Origin: Bacteroidales bacterium
GTDB taxonomy: Bacteria > Bacteroidota > Bacteroidia > Bacteroidales > UBA932
Length of the DNA stretch: 64,000 bases
Assembly (NCBI GenBank): GCA_017548985.1
Contig: JAFYYW010000037.1
Span: 62,001 to 126,000, forward strand
Reading direction: 5' to 3'
A program made the position numbers and the translations under genes. Position 1 is the stretch's first letter. Each line of letters begins with the position of its first letter. Below the pieces are notes generated by a model. It made no database searches, was not told where the DNA came from, and saw only the letters and a list, made by a program, of their open reading frames with translations. This document shows, piece by piece, positions 44,613 to 53,193 of the stretch.

Positions 44613-47600
44613 TTAAAAAGAAACATTTACACCTGCGCTGAACATCCTCACAGAAGGATACTGGTAGTAAGTTCCGTTTTTGAGGTTCATCTCCGGATCA
44701 AAATCCTTCATCTTGGTGAATGTCAAGGCATTCTGAGCATTGGCAAATATCTTGACTCCCTTTACGGTATTATGGAAAAGCTTGACAGGGAGCCTATAAG
44801 AAAGTTGGATGTTCTTCAATCGCAAATAAGAAGCGTCCTTGAGCCAGAAATCATTGGTTCTGACATTGTCGTTGAGCGAATCCTCATAACAGGTTATGAT
44901 GGGCAGACGCGCGGACTCTCCCCTTTCGGGTGTCCATGAATCAGTCAGCCACTCATTGGTCAAGCCGCAACCGAACCAGAAAGGAGTAGAACCCATCTTA
45001 TCCGCATAGGCTTTGACTCCGGCGACACCCTGGAACATGGCCTCCAGATCGACGGGACCGTATCCCACTCGGATATTGAATGCATAATTCGCTTTCGGAA
45101 TCACGGTCCCTACTATCTTTCGATCCTCTTCAGTTATTGTACCGTCTTTATTGACATCTTCAAATTTCAAATAGCCTGGTCTTGTCGTTGATGTCTGGAA
45201 AGGACTGTTGTCAATCTCCTCTTGTGACTGGAATATCCCGATGTTATGGAGCATATAGTATGAGTCAATCGCTTCTCCCTCTTTAAGGATGAACATACCA
45301 TCGATGGTCGTATCTCCGTTGAGATTAGTAATACGGTTCTTGATCAAGGCCGCGCTTCCGGATATTCCGTAATGGAACTTTCCGATGTCATCGCGCCATC
45401 CTAGCATCACCTCGATACCCTTGTTGCTCACGTCTCCGATGTTGCGGATGGGGCCCCTCAGGTCACCTATTTGCGAAGGAAGAGTAACTGTTCTGAGAAT
45501 ATCCGAGGTCTTCTTGTCAAACAGGTCCAGACTGAAAGTGAGCCGTCCTGAATACAAACTTGCATCAAGGCCGATATCGGTCATTGTAGTGGTTTCCCAG
45601 GAAATATTTGGATCGTTGTAAGCATCCACCGCAGCACCGTTCTGTATCTTTCCGTTCAAAGCATAGGTATAATCCGCAATATTGACAAGGTCTACATACC
45701 TGAACATCTCAATATCCGAGTTACCAAGCTTTCCCCAGGATGCCCTAACTTTGAGGTTGTCAACCCAATCGACCTGCTTCATAAAAGGTTCTTCGCTGAT
45801 CCTCCAGCCAGCTGAGAAGGAAGGGAAGATACCCCAACGATGTCCCTTCGCAAAACGGGACGATCCGTCGTACCTGAGATTAGCCTCGAACAAATACCTG
45901 TCAAGGAAAGAGTAATTGAGCCTTCCGAAATAGGACATACGGACTGATTTCGAGGATGTTCCGGTTACCTGGGCATTGGCGGTTCCTGCATTCAGCTCAC
46001 GCAGGTCATTGCCAAGGAAACCTTCTATCTTTGCGGTAAAAACCTTGGTCTGATTGCTCTCGTAGCTATAACCTGCCATCGCTTTTACATCGTGCTTTCC
46101 GGAAAACTGATGAGCCCATGTCAATGTGTTGAAGATGGTCATCGCAAGGTCATTTTCGTCTTCCCGGTATGCCTGACGCGTATTCCAGTCATCGAAGTTT
46201 ACCCTTTCAGATGCATCAGTTTTGAGATTGTATGTATAAATATCCGGTGCGAAAATCGACATAAGATAATCATACTTGTTTACTCCGACATTCAAATTGT
46301 AAACAACGTCAAGCGGCAGGCGGTATTCGACGGAGAGATTGATTAGAGCGCGCTGTGCACTGCGCTTGCGCTCTCCTTCGTCAGCGAGTGCCAGTGGATG
46401 ACGGTATTTGTTGTGACCGGGAGTCCTGATGAAGGTATTGGCATATCTTCCGTCGGCTGTATATGTAGGATGGAAGGCTGTGGCCTTGAAGGTCATCTGC
46501 ATCAGGTTGGAAACCCCAGAAACCGGAGCGTCAATCAATTTGTATTGGGCGTTGACATTGGCTCCTATCTTCAGTCTTGGGGTAACTTGTGCCGTAGTGT
46601 TGACTGAGAAATTGAAAATATCCGACCCGGATCCACGCAGAACTCCATCTTGCTGTGTATAACCGCCTGATACCGAATAAGTGTACTTATCTGTACCACC
46701 GGAGAAGCGCAGGTTGTGCTCCATGATAAATGCATTGTTGAACATTATGTCCAGCCAGTTGTTGTTCTGGTAGGTAATGGGATCTGTCAACATACCTTGG
46801 CGATATTCCTCTATAATAGCATCGGAATAATCAACCGTAAGCTTACCCGCATTCCGCTGCGCCTGGTTGCGAGTTTCCATAAAAACGATAGGATCATACA
46901 CGAAATCAGGGAGATAGGTGGCTTGCTGGAATCCAAAGTAATCGCTGTATTCGATTGTAAACTTGCCGTTGTTGGACGCATTGCCGGCCTTGGTCTTGAC
47001 AAGGATGACACCGTTGGCAGCTCGCGAACCATAAATGGCGGAAGATGCCGCATCCTTCAGCACGGAAATGCTCTCAATATCATTAGGGTTTATGGCATCC
47101 AGGGGAAACTCGATACCATCCACGAGGATAAGAGGATTGTTGTTGTTCAATGTTCCCTGACCACGGACACGTATGGTCGCCCCGTCGAATCCCGGCTGAC
47201 CGCCGGCCTGGTTGACATACACACCAAGCATTCCCTGGAGTACCTGGGAAGAGCTGGTGATCGGGCGGTCCTCGATAGTCTTCGAATCTATCGTGGCTAT
47301 CGATCCGGTCAGGTTGACCTTCTTCTGGGTGCCATAACCGACCACGACCACTTCCTGCAATTCGTCCACATCTTCAGAGAGTGTGACGAGCATATTCTGG
47401 GCTGCCGCGACTTCAACGCCCTGGTAGCCTATGGAAGAAACCATCAGAGGAGCTCCTGGCTCGACACTGAGGACAAACCCTCCGTCCAAGTCTGATACCG
47501 TACCTACGGAAGAAGAACCCTTCAGTGTTATCCCAGCACCAATCACAGGTTCACCACCGGTTGAAACGACCCTGCCTCGAATCGGTTGTACGGGTTGCTG

Positions 47601-47930
47601 CTTCGAAAAAGTAATGTATCCTTTCGAATAATCATATTTCAGCCCTTTAGCAGCGGAAAACTCGTTCAATAACGTAACAAGACGAGCAGAAGCCGCAGAG
47701 AAAGTGACTGATTCTGAAGGATCCACCTGAGCCTGACTATAAACGACAAGGCATTTTGTCTGGGATTCGATCTCGGAGAAGAACTTCTCGATGGTAACAG
47801 TCCGCGAACCGAGATTAACTGTGGTTGTAGGCAGCGATTGAGCCGCCACAGGGAAATGGGCAAAAACGGATAGTATCAAAAAAAGGCTGATACAGGCCGC
47901 TTTGGAGAACAATTGACTGTTTTTTTTCAT
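44613..47930 (-). CDS. SusC-family TonB-dependent transducer with STN domain, sulfatase locus
   Basis: The 1105-residue protein has a signal peptide (about 1-31), then an STN domain (about 35-108, with NLGSRTVTIEKFFSEIESQTKCLVVY) that in this class contacts a FecR-type anti-sigma factor across the periplasm. A carboxypeptidase-regulatory domain (about 115-195), the plug with VVVVGYGTQKKVNLTGS and the beta-barrel follow. It ends in GVNVSF. The ATG at 47930 is the start of the signal peptide. A FecR and an ECF sigma factor are encoded upstream, so it should both import and sense the glycan. Confidence 0.95.
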   Translation of the reverse strand: MKKNSQLFSKAACISLFLILSVFAHFPVAAQSLPTTTVNLGSRTVTIEKFFSEIESQTKCLVVYSQAQVDPSESVTFSAASARLVTLLNEFSAAKGLKYDYSKGYITFSKQQPVQPIRGRVVSTGGEPVIGAGITLKGSSSVGTVSDLDGGFVLSVEPGAPLMVSSIGYQGVEVAAAQNMLVTLSEDVDELQEVVVVGYGTQKKVNLTGSIATIDSKTIEDRPITSSSQVLQGMLGVYVNQAGGQPGFDGATIRVRGQGTLNNNNPLILVDGIEFPLDAINPNDIESISVLKDAASSAIYGSRAANGVILVKTKAGNASNNGKFTIEYSDYFGFQQATYLPDFVYDPIVFMETRNQAQRNAGKLTVDYSDAIIEEYRQGMLTDPITYQNNNWLDIMFNNAFIMEHNLRFSGGTDKYTYSVSGGYTQQDGVLRGSGSDIFNFSVNTTAQVTPRLKIGANVNAQYKLIDAPVSGVSNLMQMTFKATAFHPTYTADGRYANTFIRTPGHNKYRHPLALADEGERKRSAQRALINLSVEYRLPLDVVYNLNVGVNKYDYLMSIFAPDIYTYNLKTDASERVNFDDWNTRQAYREDENDLAMTIFNTLTWAHQFSGKHDVKAMAGYSYESNQTKVFTAKIEGFLGNDLRELNAGTANAQVTGTSSKSVRMSYFGRLNYSFLDRYLFEANLRYDGSSRFAKGHRWGIFPSFSAGWRISEEPFMKQVDWVDNLKVRASWGKLGNSDIEMFRYVDLVNIADYTYALNGKIQNGAAVDAYNDPNISWETTTMTDIGLDASLYSGRLTFSLDLFDKKTSDILRTVTLPSQIGDLRGPIRNIGDVSNKGIEVMLGWRDDIGKFHYGISGSAALIKNRITNLNGDTTIDGMFILKEGEAIDSYYMLHNIGIFQSQEEIDNSPFQTSTTRPGYLKFEDVNKDGTITEEDRKIVGTVIPKANYAFNIRVGYGPVDLEAMFQGVAGVKAYADKMGSTPFWFGCGLTNEWLTDSWTPERGESARLPIITCYEDSLNDNVRTNDFWLKDASYLRLKNIQLSYRLPVKLFHNTVKGVKIFANAQNALTFTKMKDFDPEMNLKNGTYYQYPSVRMFSAGVNVSF

Positions 47931-48026
47931 AAATTTGAAATTTGTGGGTAGTATTTGTAATCTATCGAGGATTGACAATAAGACCTGCTTGACCGGTGGA
48001 TGTGGCAGCATTCGCCGGTCTTTTTT
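47930..48026 (+). ncRNA. Candidate cis-antisense RNA opposite the susC leader
   Basis: On the plus strand GACCGGTGGATG (47991-48002) pairs with CATTCGCCGGTC (48009-48020), followed by T6 (48021-48026), an intrinsic terminator. Two G-U pairs hold only on this strand; on the minus strand they become A-C mismatches. No plus-strand gene precedes it. TAAATTTG at 47930-47937 fits a -7 element; a TTTG lies 25 bases upstream (19-21 expected), so the promoter is weak. The predicted RNA is about 80 nt, opposite the susC leader, like the antisense RNAs known from other Bacteroides glycan loci. Confidence 0.5.
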
Positions 48027-48067
48027 ATGCTTTATACAATTCTGGTTTTAAAAACAAACAATGGTTA

Positions 48068-49042
48068 TTATCTGGTTATGTATATTATATTGGCTTCTTC
48101 GTCACGTGAAATCTTGAAAGGATATATCTTCTGAAGGATACGTAATATCTCCATCACTCCATCAGTCTGATGGAATTTGCCCGTGTAGCGATACTGCAGC
48201 AAGGACGGGTCTTTTACATCGATCTTGACATCGTAATACAATTCCAGTTTCTTAAGTATTTCCAACATGGATTTGTCTCGGAATGAATAGTAACCGTTCA
48301 CCCAGTCCAGAGGATAGCCAGGCATTTTCTGCTTGACGTATCTACTTGGCTCATGCTCTACAACTTGCTCGCCTTCAAAGAGAGTTATCCCCTTCTCGGG
48401 GTGTTCAGGGGCATATACCATCACAGAACCATTGATTAATGAAATCACAAGATTTTCCCCAACATAGTTGAATATGTTGAAGCTGGTACCCAAAGCCTTG
48501 ACGTCAAGTTTATCAGTAGCGACGATAAAGGGCCGGTCTGGATCCTTGGCGACCTCGAAATAAGCCTCTCCTGATATATGGACTCGCCTTTCTTCGTTGA
48601 ATACTGATGGATAATCCAATGTTGTTCCAGCGTTAAGCCACACTTTTGTTCCATCCGGCAGCGTCGTGAGCGCCCTGTGCCCTGCCGGAACAGATGTGCT
48701 GATCATCGGGATTTCAGACAGTGCTTTTTCTGCACCATTATCACGAGTTATAAACCAAGTTCCGAGAATACAGGCGGCAATGACAGCCGCATATTTCGCT
48801 GTCTGCAAGACAAAACGTCTTATCCTGGCGAAGCGACGCCCTCGCATAAACTCCTCATAGCTTTTCTCGCCCGATTCCGAATCAATCATCTCTGATGAAA
48901 GGGAAAACAAAGAACTGATGACCTTGATATCTTTTAGCTGGGCCAGAAGTTCTTCATCCTTCTGGACTTCCCGCAGGAACGCCTTGCGCTCCTGCGGGTC
49001 CAGGATCCCTTCAACCAATTTTACGATCCTACTATCCATCAT
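48068..49042 (-). CDS. FecR-family anti-sigma factor
   Basis: The 324-residue protein has a short cytoplasmic N-terminus (about 1-80, sigma-binding), one membrane helix (about 82-100, TAKYAAVIAACILGTWFI) and a periplasmic FecR domain (about 110-310). FecR proteins hold the ECF sigma factor inactive until the STN-bearing SusC binds its ligand. The gene follows the sigma factor by 64 bases and precedes susC by 137 bases. Confidence 0.93.
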   Translation of the reverse strand: MMDSRIVKLVEGILDPQERKAFLREVQKDEELLAQLKDIKVISSLFSLSSEMIDSESGEKSYEEFMRGRRFARIRRFVLQTAKYAAVIAACILGTWFITRDNGAEKALSEIPMISTSVPAGHRALTTLPDGTKVWLNAGTTLDYPSVFNEERRVHISGEAYFEVAKDPDRPFIVATDKLDVKALGTSFNIFNYVGENLVISLINGSVMVYAPEHPEKGITLFEGEQVVEHEPSRYVKQKMPGYPLDWVNGYYSFRDKSMLEILKKLELYYDVKIDVKDPSLLQYRYTGKFHQTDGVMEILRILQKIYPFKISRDEEANIIYITR

Positions 49043-49106
49043 TTATAAACCACTCTAATAGTATAACAACAAAACAAAAAAAACCGCCAAAAACTTGACG
49101 GAAAAA

Positions 49107-49670
49107 TCAAATAATATTTATCAAAAACAGTAGAATAGGAAGACAGTCACGCAATTCTTCTCGTAGTTTCTTATATGCGATAGCCATTTGGCTCTCTACT
49201 GTATTAACGGATAAACCAAGTGACGAAGCTATGTCTTTCTGTTTGATTCCATTGATCTTATTCATGACAAAAATCTGCCGACATCTGTCTGGAAGTTTGT
49301 CCAACGCTGTTTTCAGCCTAGCTTCGATAACATCCTGATCGGGGAAATCCGTGTCGAACTGTTCCAATGCCTGCAATGAAATCCTGTCTATAAAAACCTG
49401 TTCCTGGTCGTCAATATGCAGTACTTTTCGATTCAATCTGCTCTTCAGTAGGTTTAGGCAACGATTCTTTATGGAGGTCAGGAGATATGCGGTCAGATTG
49501 ATACCTCCGGACTCCAAGGACAAAAACTGACGTTTCTCGTAGATGCCAAGGAAAACTTCTTGGATAATCTCTTCCGCATCATGCTGATTCCCGACAAACT
49601 CCAAGGCAAAAGCCTTGGCACGAGAATACCAAGTGACATAAAAAGACTTGTAATCGAAAGGGTTCGCCAT
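49107..49670 (-). CDS. ECF RNA polymerase sigma factor
   Basis: The 187-residue protein has sigma region 2 (about 25-60, with FVGNQHDAEEIIQEVFLGIYEKR) and region 4 (about 125-180, with FVMNKINGIKQKDIASSLGLSVNTVESQ). It should drive the sulfatase locus and be controlled by the FecR protein encoded next to it. The ATG at 49670 (MANPFDYK) is preferred over upstream codons because region 2 then starts at the usual distance. A -7 element lies 19 bases upstream. Confidence 0.93.
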   Translation of the reverse strand: MANPFDYKSFYVTWYSRAKAFALEFVGNQHDAEEIIQEVFLGIYEKRQFLSLESGGINLTAYLLTSIKNRCLNLLKSRLNRKVLHIDDQEQVFIDRISLQALEQFDTDFPDQDVIEARLKTALDKLPDRCRQIFVMNKINGIKQKDIASSLGLSVNTVESQMAIAYKKLREELRDCLPILLFLINII

Positions 49671-49689
49671 CACAAGACACAGTTCAAGG

Positions 49690-49697
49690 CAAATATA
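49690..49697 (-). promoter_or_regulatory. -7 element for the ECF sigma factor gene
   Basis: TATATTTG on the minus strand matches TAnnTTTG, 19 bases before the ATG at 49670. It lies 10 bases from the opposite-strand -7 element of the zeta-like gene. Confidence 0.5.
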
Positions 49698-49707
49698 GTG
49701 TTTTTTG

Positions 49708-49715
49708 TATATTTG
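49708..49715 (+). promoter_or_regulatory. -7 element for the zeta-like gene
   Basis: TATATTTG on the plus strand matches TAnnTTTG and ends 8 bases before the ATG at 49724, predicting a very short leader. Confidence 0.5.
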
Positions 49716-49723
49716 CAGATACA

Positions 49724-50344
49724 ATGCCACGACTCTTCATCATATCTGGTTGCAACGGTTCCGGGAAAACCACGGCATCCTATGCCGTGCTGCCAGGACT
49801 TCTCGGATGCAGCGAGTTCGTCAACTCTGACGAGTTCGCCAAGAGTTTCTCGCCATTCAGCCCTGAGAAGGCTTCCGTCGCCGCCAGCCGCTTCATGTTG
49901 ATGAAGATGAGGCGCCTGCTGGACAGGAAGGAGGATTTCGCCATCGAGACCACCTTGGCCACAAGGTCTATGATCAAGATGATCAAAGACGCGCAAAAAG
50001 AGGGCTATTATGTCACTATCCTTTACCTATGGCTGAACTCTCCTGACCTGGCGGTGGCGAGGGTCAAGGCGAGAGTGGCCGCAGGTGGCCACAACATTAA
50101 GGAGGAGACTGTCCGGAGGCGCTACAGTGTTGGCCTGCATTACCTTTTCAGGGATTTCATGCCAATCTGCGACAGGTGGATCCTTTGTGACAACTCTGAG
50201 GATAAGCTCCGGTTGGTCGCCGAGAGTTCCGGGAACGGGATCACAGTGCGTGACCCCGAGACTTTCGGGAAAATCAAGACGATGAATTCGATTTATGAGA
50301 AAGAGTTGAAAGAAGAGGAAAAGAGGAAGAATGCCCAACAATGA
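49724..50344 (+). CDS. Zeta-toxin-like P-loop kinase
   Basis: The 206-residue protein begins with a Walker A motif, GCNGSGKTT (residues 9-17), and has VNSDEFAKSFSPFSPEKAS and FAIETTLATRSMIKMI typical of zeta-toxin-family kinases. Zeta toxins phosphorylate UDP-N-acetylglucosamine, but many chromosomal members have no known toxic role. No epsilon-like antitoxin gene is beside it. It overlaps tldD by 14 bases, so translation is coupled. It could instead be a small-molecule kinase unrelated to toxicity. Confidence 0.8.
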   Translation: MPRLFIISGCNGSGKTTASYAVLPGLLGCSEFVNSDEFAKSFSPFSPEKASVAASRFMLMKMRRLLDRKEDFAIETTLATRSMIKMIKDAQKEGYYVTILYLWLNSPDLAVARVKARVAAGGHNIKEETVRRRYSVGLHYLFRDFMPICDRWILCDNSEDKLRLVAESSGNGITVRDPETFGKIKTMNSIYEKELKEEEKRKNAQQ

Positions 50345-51803
50345 GAACTATTACCTGGACTTATTCCAGGTCACACGGCCACAACTTGAGAGTCTGGTGG
50401 CCGCCGGTATAAAGGAAGGTGGCAGTTACAGCGACCTATTCTTTGAGAACACCACTTACCAGGACCTGCTACTGAGAGACGGGATCGTCTCTTCGGGAGG
50501 TTTCCATATCGACTATGGTGTCGGAATACGGGTCCTCAAAGGTGACCGTACCGGATACGCCTACTCCGAGAGCACCGACACCAAATCGATGACCGAGGCC
50601 GCCAAAGCCGCGGCTTTGATAGCGACCGGGCAAGGTAATCTTGCGGGAGCCGACCTTGGCCACCAGCCGTACCCGGCCGCGGCGAGGCGAGGACAGACTC
50701 GGCCGGGGCCAGAGGGCGGTCCGGCCATAAATTATTACCCATTTGTAGGAGATTGGCGGATGGCGGAGGCGAAGGTTTTCGTGCCGTTCATGGAGCGGAT
50801 TCAGAAAGAGATAAGCGCCAGGGACAACCGGGTACTGAAAGTCATTATATCTTTATCGAACCAGATCAGCGACATCCTGATGTTCAACTCCTTCGGTGAG
50901 CTCACTCATGACACCCGCCCGATGGGCACCGTCGCCGCCTCGATCGTATTCACCCAAAACGGCAAGATAGAGAACAAGACTGTCTCCAGAAGCTACCGCA
51001 CAGGCACTGAGATGCTCACAGACACACTTCTCGAGGAGATAGTCTCCGAAGCCGTGAAAGGCATCGACGAGAGGTTCGCGGCGAGGAGGCCAAAAGGCGG
51101 GAAGATGAGTGTCGTGATGGGAGCGGGAGCCTCCGGAATATTGCTTCACGAGGCCATGGGACATGCTTTTGAGGCCGATTTCAACCGTAAAGGCCAGTCC
51201 ATATTCAGTGACAGGATCGGCGAGAAGGTTTGCTCGGAGGATATCTCAATCGTCGATGACGGAACAATCCCAGGAAACCGTGGAGCCGTGAACTTTGATG
51301 ACGAGGGAGTCCCCGGACAAAAGACTTTCATGGTCAGGAACGGAGTCCTTGAGTCCTATCTCCATGACCGTATCAGCGCCACCCATTTTGGCGTCTCCCC
51401 TACCGGCAACGGCCGCAGGGAGAGTTTCCGTTACGCCCCGATCCCCAGGATGAGAGCTACTTACATGCTCGGAGGGAAGACCTCTAAGGAAGACATCATC
51501 GCATCTGTGAGAAAAGGCGTGTATGTGGATCAGTTCAGCAACGGGCAGGTCCAGATCGGAGAGGGTGACTTCACCTTCTTCGTGAAAAGCGGTTTCCTGA
51601 TTGAGGAAGGCAAGTTGACAATGCCGGTGAAAGACATCAACATAATAGGCAACGGTCCCCAGGCCTTGGCCGACATCACGGCGGTCGGGAATGACCCGAA
51701 AGTTGACGAGGGGGCATGGACATGCGGCAAGGGACAGAGCTGCCCAGTGTCCTGCGGGATACCGACAGTCTTGGTGAATAATCTGACAGTGGGAGGAGAA
51801 TAG
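50331..51803 (+). CDS. tldD: TldD metalloprotease subunit
   Basis: The 490-residue protein is the catalytic subunit of the TldD/TldE zinc protease, which in E. coli processes microcin B17 and degrades the CcdA antitoxin. Its metal motif is HEAMGH (H273, E274, H278) followed by AFEAD. A short Pro/Arg/Gly-rich insert (about residues 108-132) precedes NYYPF. It starts 14 bases inside the zeta-like gene and is followed one base later by tldE. Confidence 0.95.
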   Translation: MPNNENYYLDLFQVTRPQLESLVAAGIKEGGSYSDLFFENTTYQDLLLRDGIVSSGGFHIDYGVGIRVLKGDRTGYAYSESTDTKSMTEAAKAAALIATGQGNLAGADLGHQPYPAAARRGQTRPGPEGGPAINYYPFVGDWRMAEAKVFVPFMERIQKEISARDNRVLKVIISLSNQISDILMFNSFGELTHDTRPMGTVAASIVFTQNGKIENKTVSRSYRTGTEMLTDTLLEEIVSEAVKGIDERFAARRPKGGKMSVVMGAGASGILLHEAMGHAFEADFNRKGQSIFSDRIGEKVCSEDISIVDDGTIPGNRGAVNFDDEGVPGQKTFMVRNGVLESYLHDRISATHFGVSPTGNGRRESFRYAPIPRMRATYMLGGKTSKEDIIASVRKGVYVDQFSNGQVQIGEGDFTFFVKSGFLIEEGKLTMPVKDINIIGNGPQALADITAVGNDPKVDEGAWTCGKGQSCPVSCGIPTVLVNNLTVGGE

Positions 51804-51804
51804 A

Positions 51805-53172
51805 ATGGAAGAGATAACCGGAATGCTGACTGAAAGTGAGATAAGGATGGCCGAGCTATGCCTGGACAAGGCTTTGGAGCTCGGAGCCGATAAGGCCAGG
51901 GTCACCTTAAACAAAAGCCTGATGGAACTCTTCGGGATTTTGAACGGAGAGCTGGACAAGGTTAACCATTGCCTTGACCGATCATTAAGCGTCTGCCTTT
52001 TCGTGGACGGAAAGTACGGGACCTTCTCGACCAACAGATTAGTTGATAGTGAGTTGGACAGTTTCTTGAGAAAGTCCGTAGCGACAGTCAGGATGTTGGC
52101 CGAGGATCCTTGCCGGGATCTGCCGGATCCCGGAAGAACCGTGAAGGACGCCCTCTCAGGCAAGGAATTGGGCCTTTACGATCCCTCCTATCCTTCCCTG
52201 ACCTCAGATGAGAGACTGAAAATGGCCTTGGACGCGTCGATATTCAAAAAGCATGAAGAAGATGGGCTCATCTCTGAGGAGGGGGAATATTCAGACTCGA
52301 TTTTCGACACTTTCGTCCTGGACTCCAACGGCCTCCGATGCCGCCACATTGAGACTTCCTTTGAATATGGGGTTGAGATGACGGTTAAGGACCCGGAAGG
52401 CAACCGGTTCAGCGGCTACTGGTGGGACTCGACCCCAAGACTCGCCGACTTGAAGATAAGTGACTGCGGAGAGACGGCCTTCCAGCGGGCGATGGCCCAG
52501 ATCGGCCCCAAGAAGGTTCCAAGTGGCAAATATACATTAGTTGTTGACAGCGAGAACTCCTCAAGACTTGTCACTCCGCTTACTTCAGCCCTCGGCGCCT
52601 TCGCTCTACAGCAGAAGAATTCCTTCTTGCTGGACACCCTCGGGAAGAAGGTATTTCCTGAATGGCTGGACCTGATAGACATGCCACACGCCAAGGGTCA
52701 GACCGGATCAAGGCTGTTCGACTCGGAGGGAGTCGCCACCAAGGAGACACCGGTGATAGAAAAAGGTGTAGTGAAGGAATATTTCGTCAATACTTACATG
52801 TCCAACAAGATGGGAATCGCTCCTACCATCGAGGACGTGACCAGGCCTGTGATTCCGCCTTGTGTATCGCCGGAGCTCACCAAACCCGGGAAGATGGACA
52901 GGCAGGCCATAATGGATCTCGTCAAGGACGGAATCCTTGTCACCGGCTTCAACGGAGGCAACAGCAATTCCGCCACGGGTGATTTTTCTTTCGGTGTGGA
53001 AGGATTTTTGTTCAAGGACGGACGCGTCGTCCATCCTGTCAGGGAGATGCTGATCACAGGCAACCTGCTAACCTTGTGGAACAACCTCCTGGCGGCTGGA
53101 GATGATGCCAGAACATGCAAGTCAAAAGTGATCCCGACCCTGGCGTTCAAGAACGTTGACTTTAGTGCGTAA
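51805..53172 (+). CDS. tldE: TldE/PmbA subunit
   Basis: The 455-residue partner of TldD lacks the metal motif, as TldE does. The C-terminus has EGFLFKDGRVVHPVREMLITGNLLTLWNNL, diagnostic for the TldD/PmbA family. The heterodimer unfolds and threads peptides to the TldD active site. The ATG at 51805 follows the tldD stop by one base. It is followed 21 bases later by slyD. Confidence 0.93.
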   Translation: MEEITGMLTESEIRMAELCLDKALELGADKARVTLNKSLMELFGILNGELDKVNHCLDRSLSVCLFVDGKYGTFSTNRLVDSELDSFLRKSVATVRMLAEDPCRDLPDPGRTVKDALSGKELGLYDPSYPSLTSDERLKMALDASIFKKHEEDGLISEEGEYSDSIFDTFVLDSNGLRCRHIETSFEYGVEMTVKDPEGNRFSGYWWDSTPRLADLKISDCGETAFQRAMAQIGPKKVPSGKYTLVVDSENSSRLVTPLTSALGAFALQQKNSFLLDTLGKKVFPEWLDLIDMPHAKGQTGSRLFDSEGVATKETPVIEKGVVKEYFVNTYMSNKMGIAPTIEDVTRPVIPPCVSPELTKPGKMDRQAIMDLVKDGILVTGFNGGNSNSATGDFSFGVEGFLFKDGRVVHPVREMLITGNLLTLWNNLLAAGDDARTCKSKVIPTLAFKNVDFSA

Positions 53173-53193
53173 ACAATTAAAAAACAGATAAAT

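Noticed and set aside
49724-50344. Zeta-like gene as a classical epsilon-zeta toxin-antitoxin module
   Set aside because: No small antitoxin gene is adjacent; it is coupled to tldD instead.
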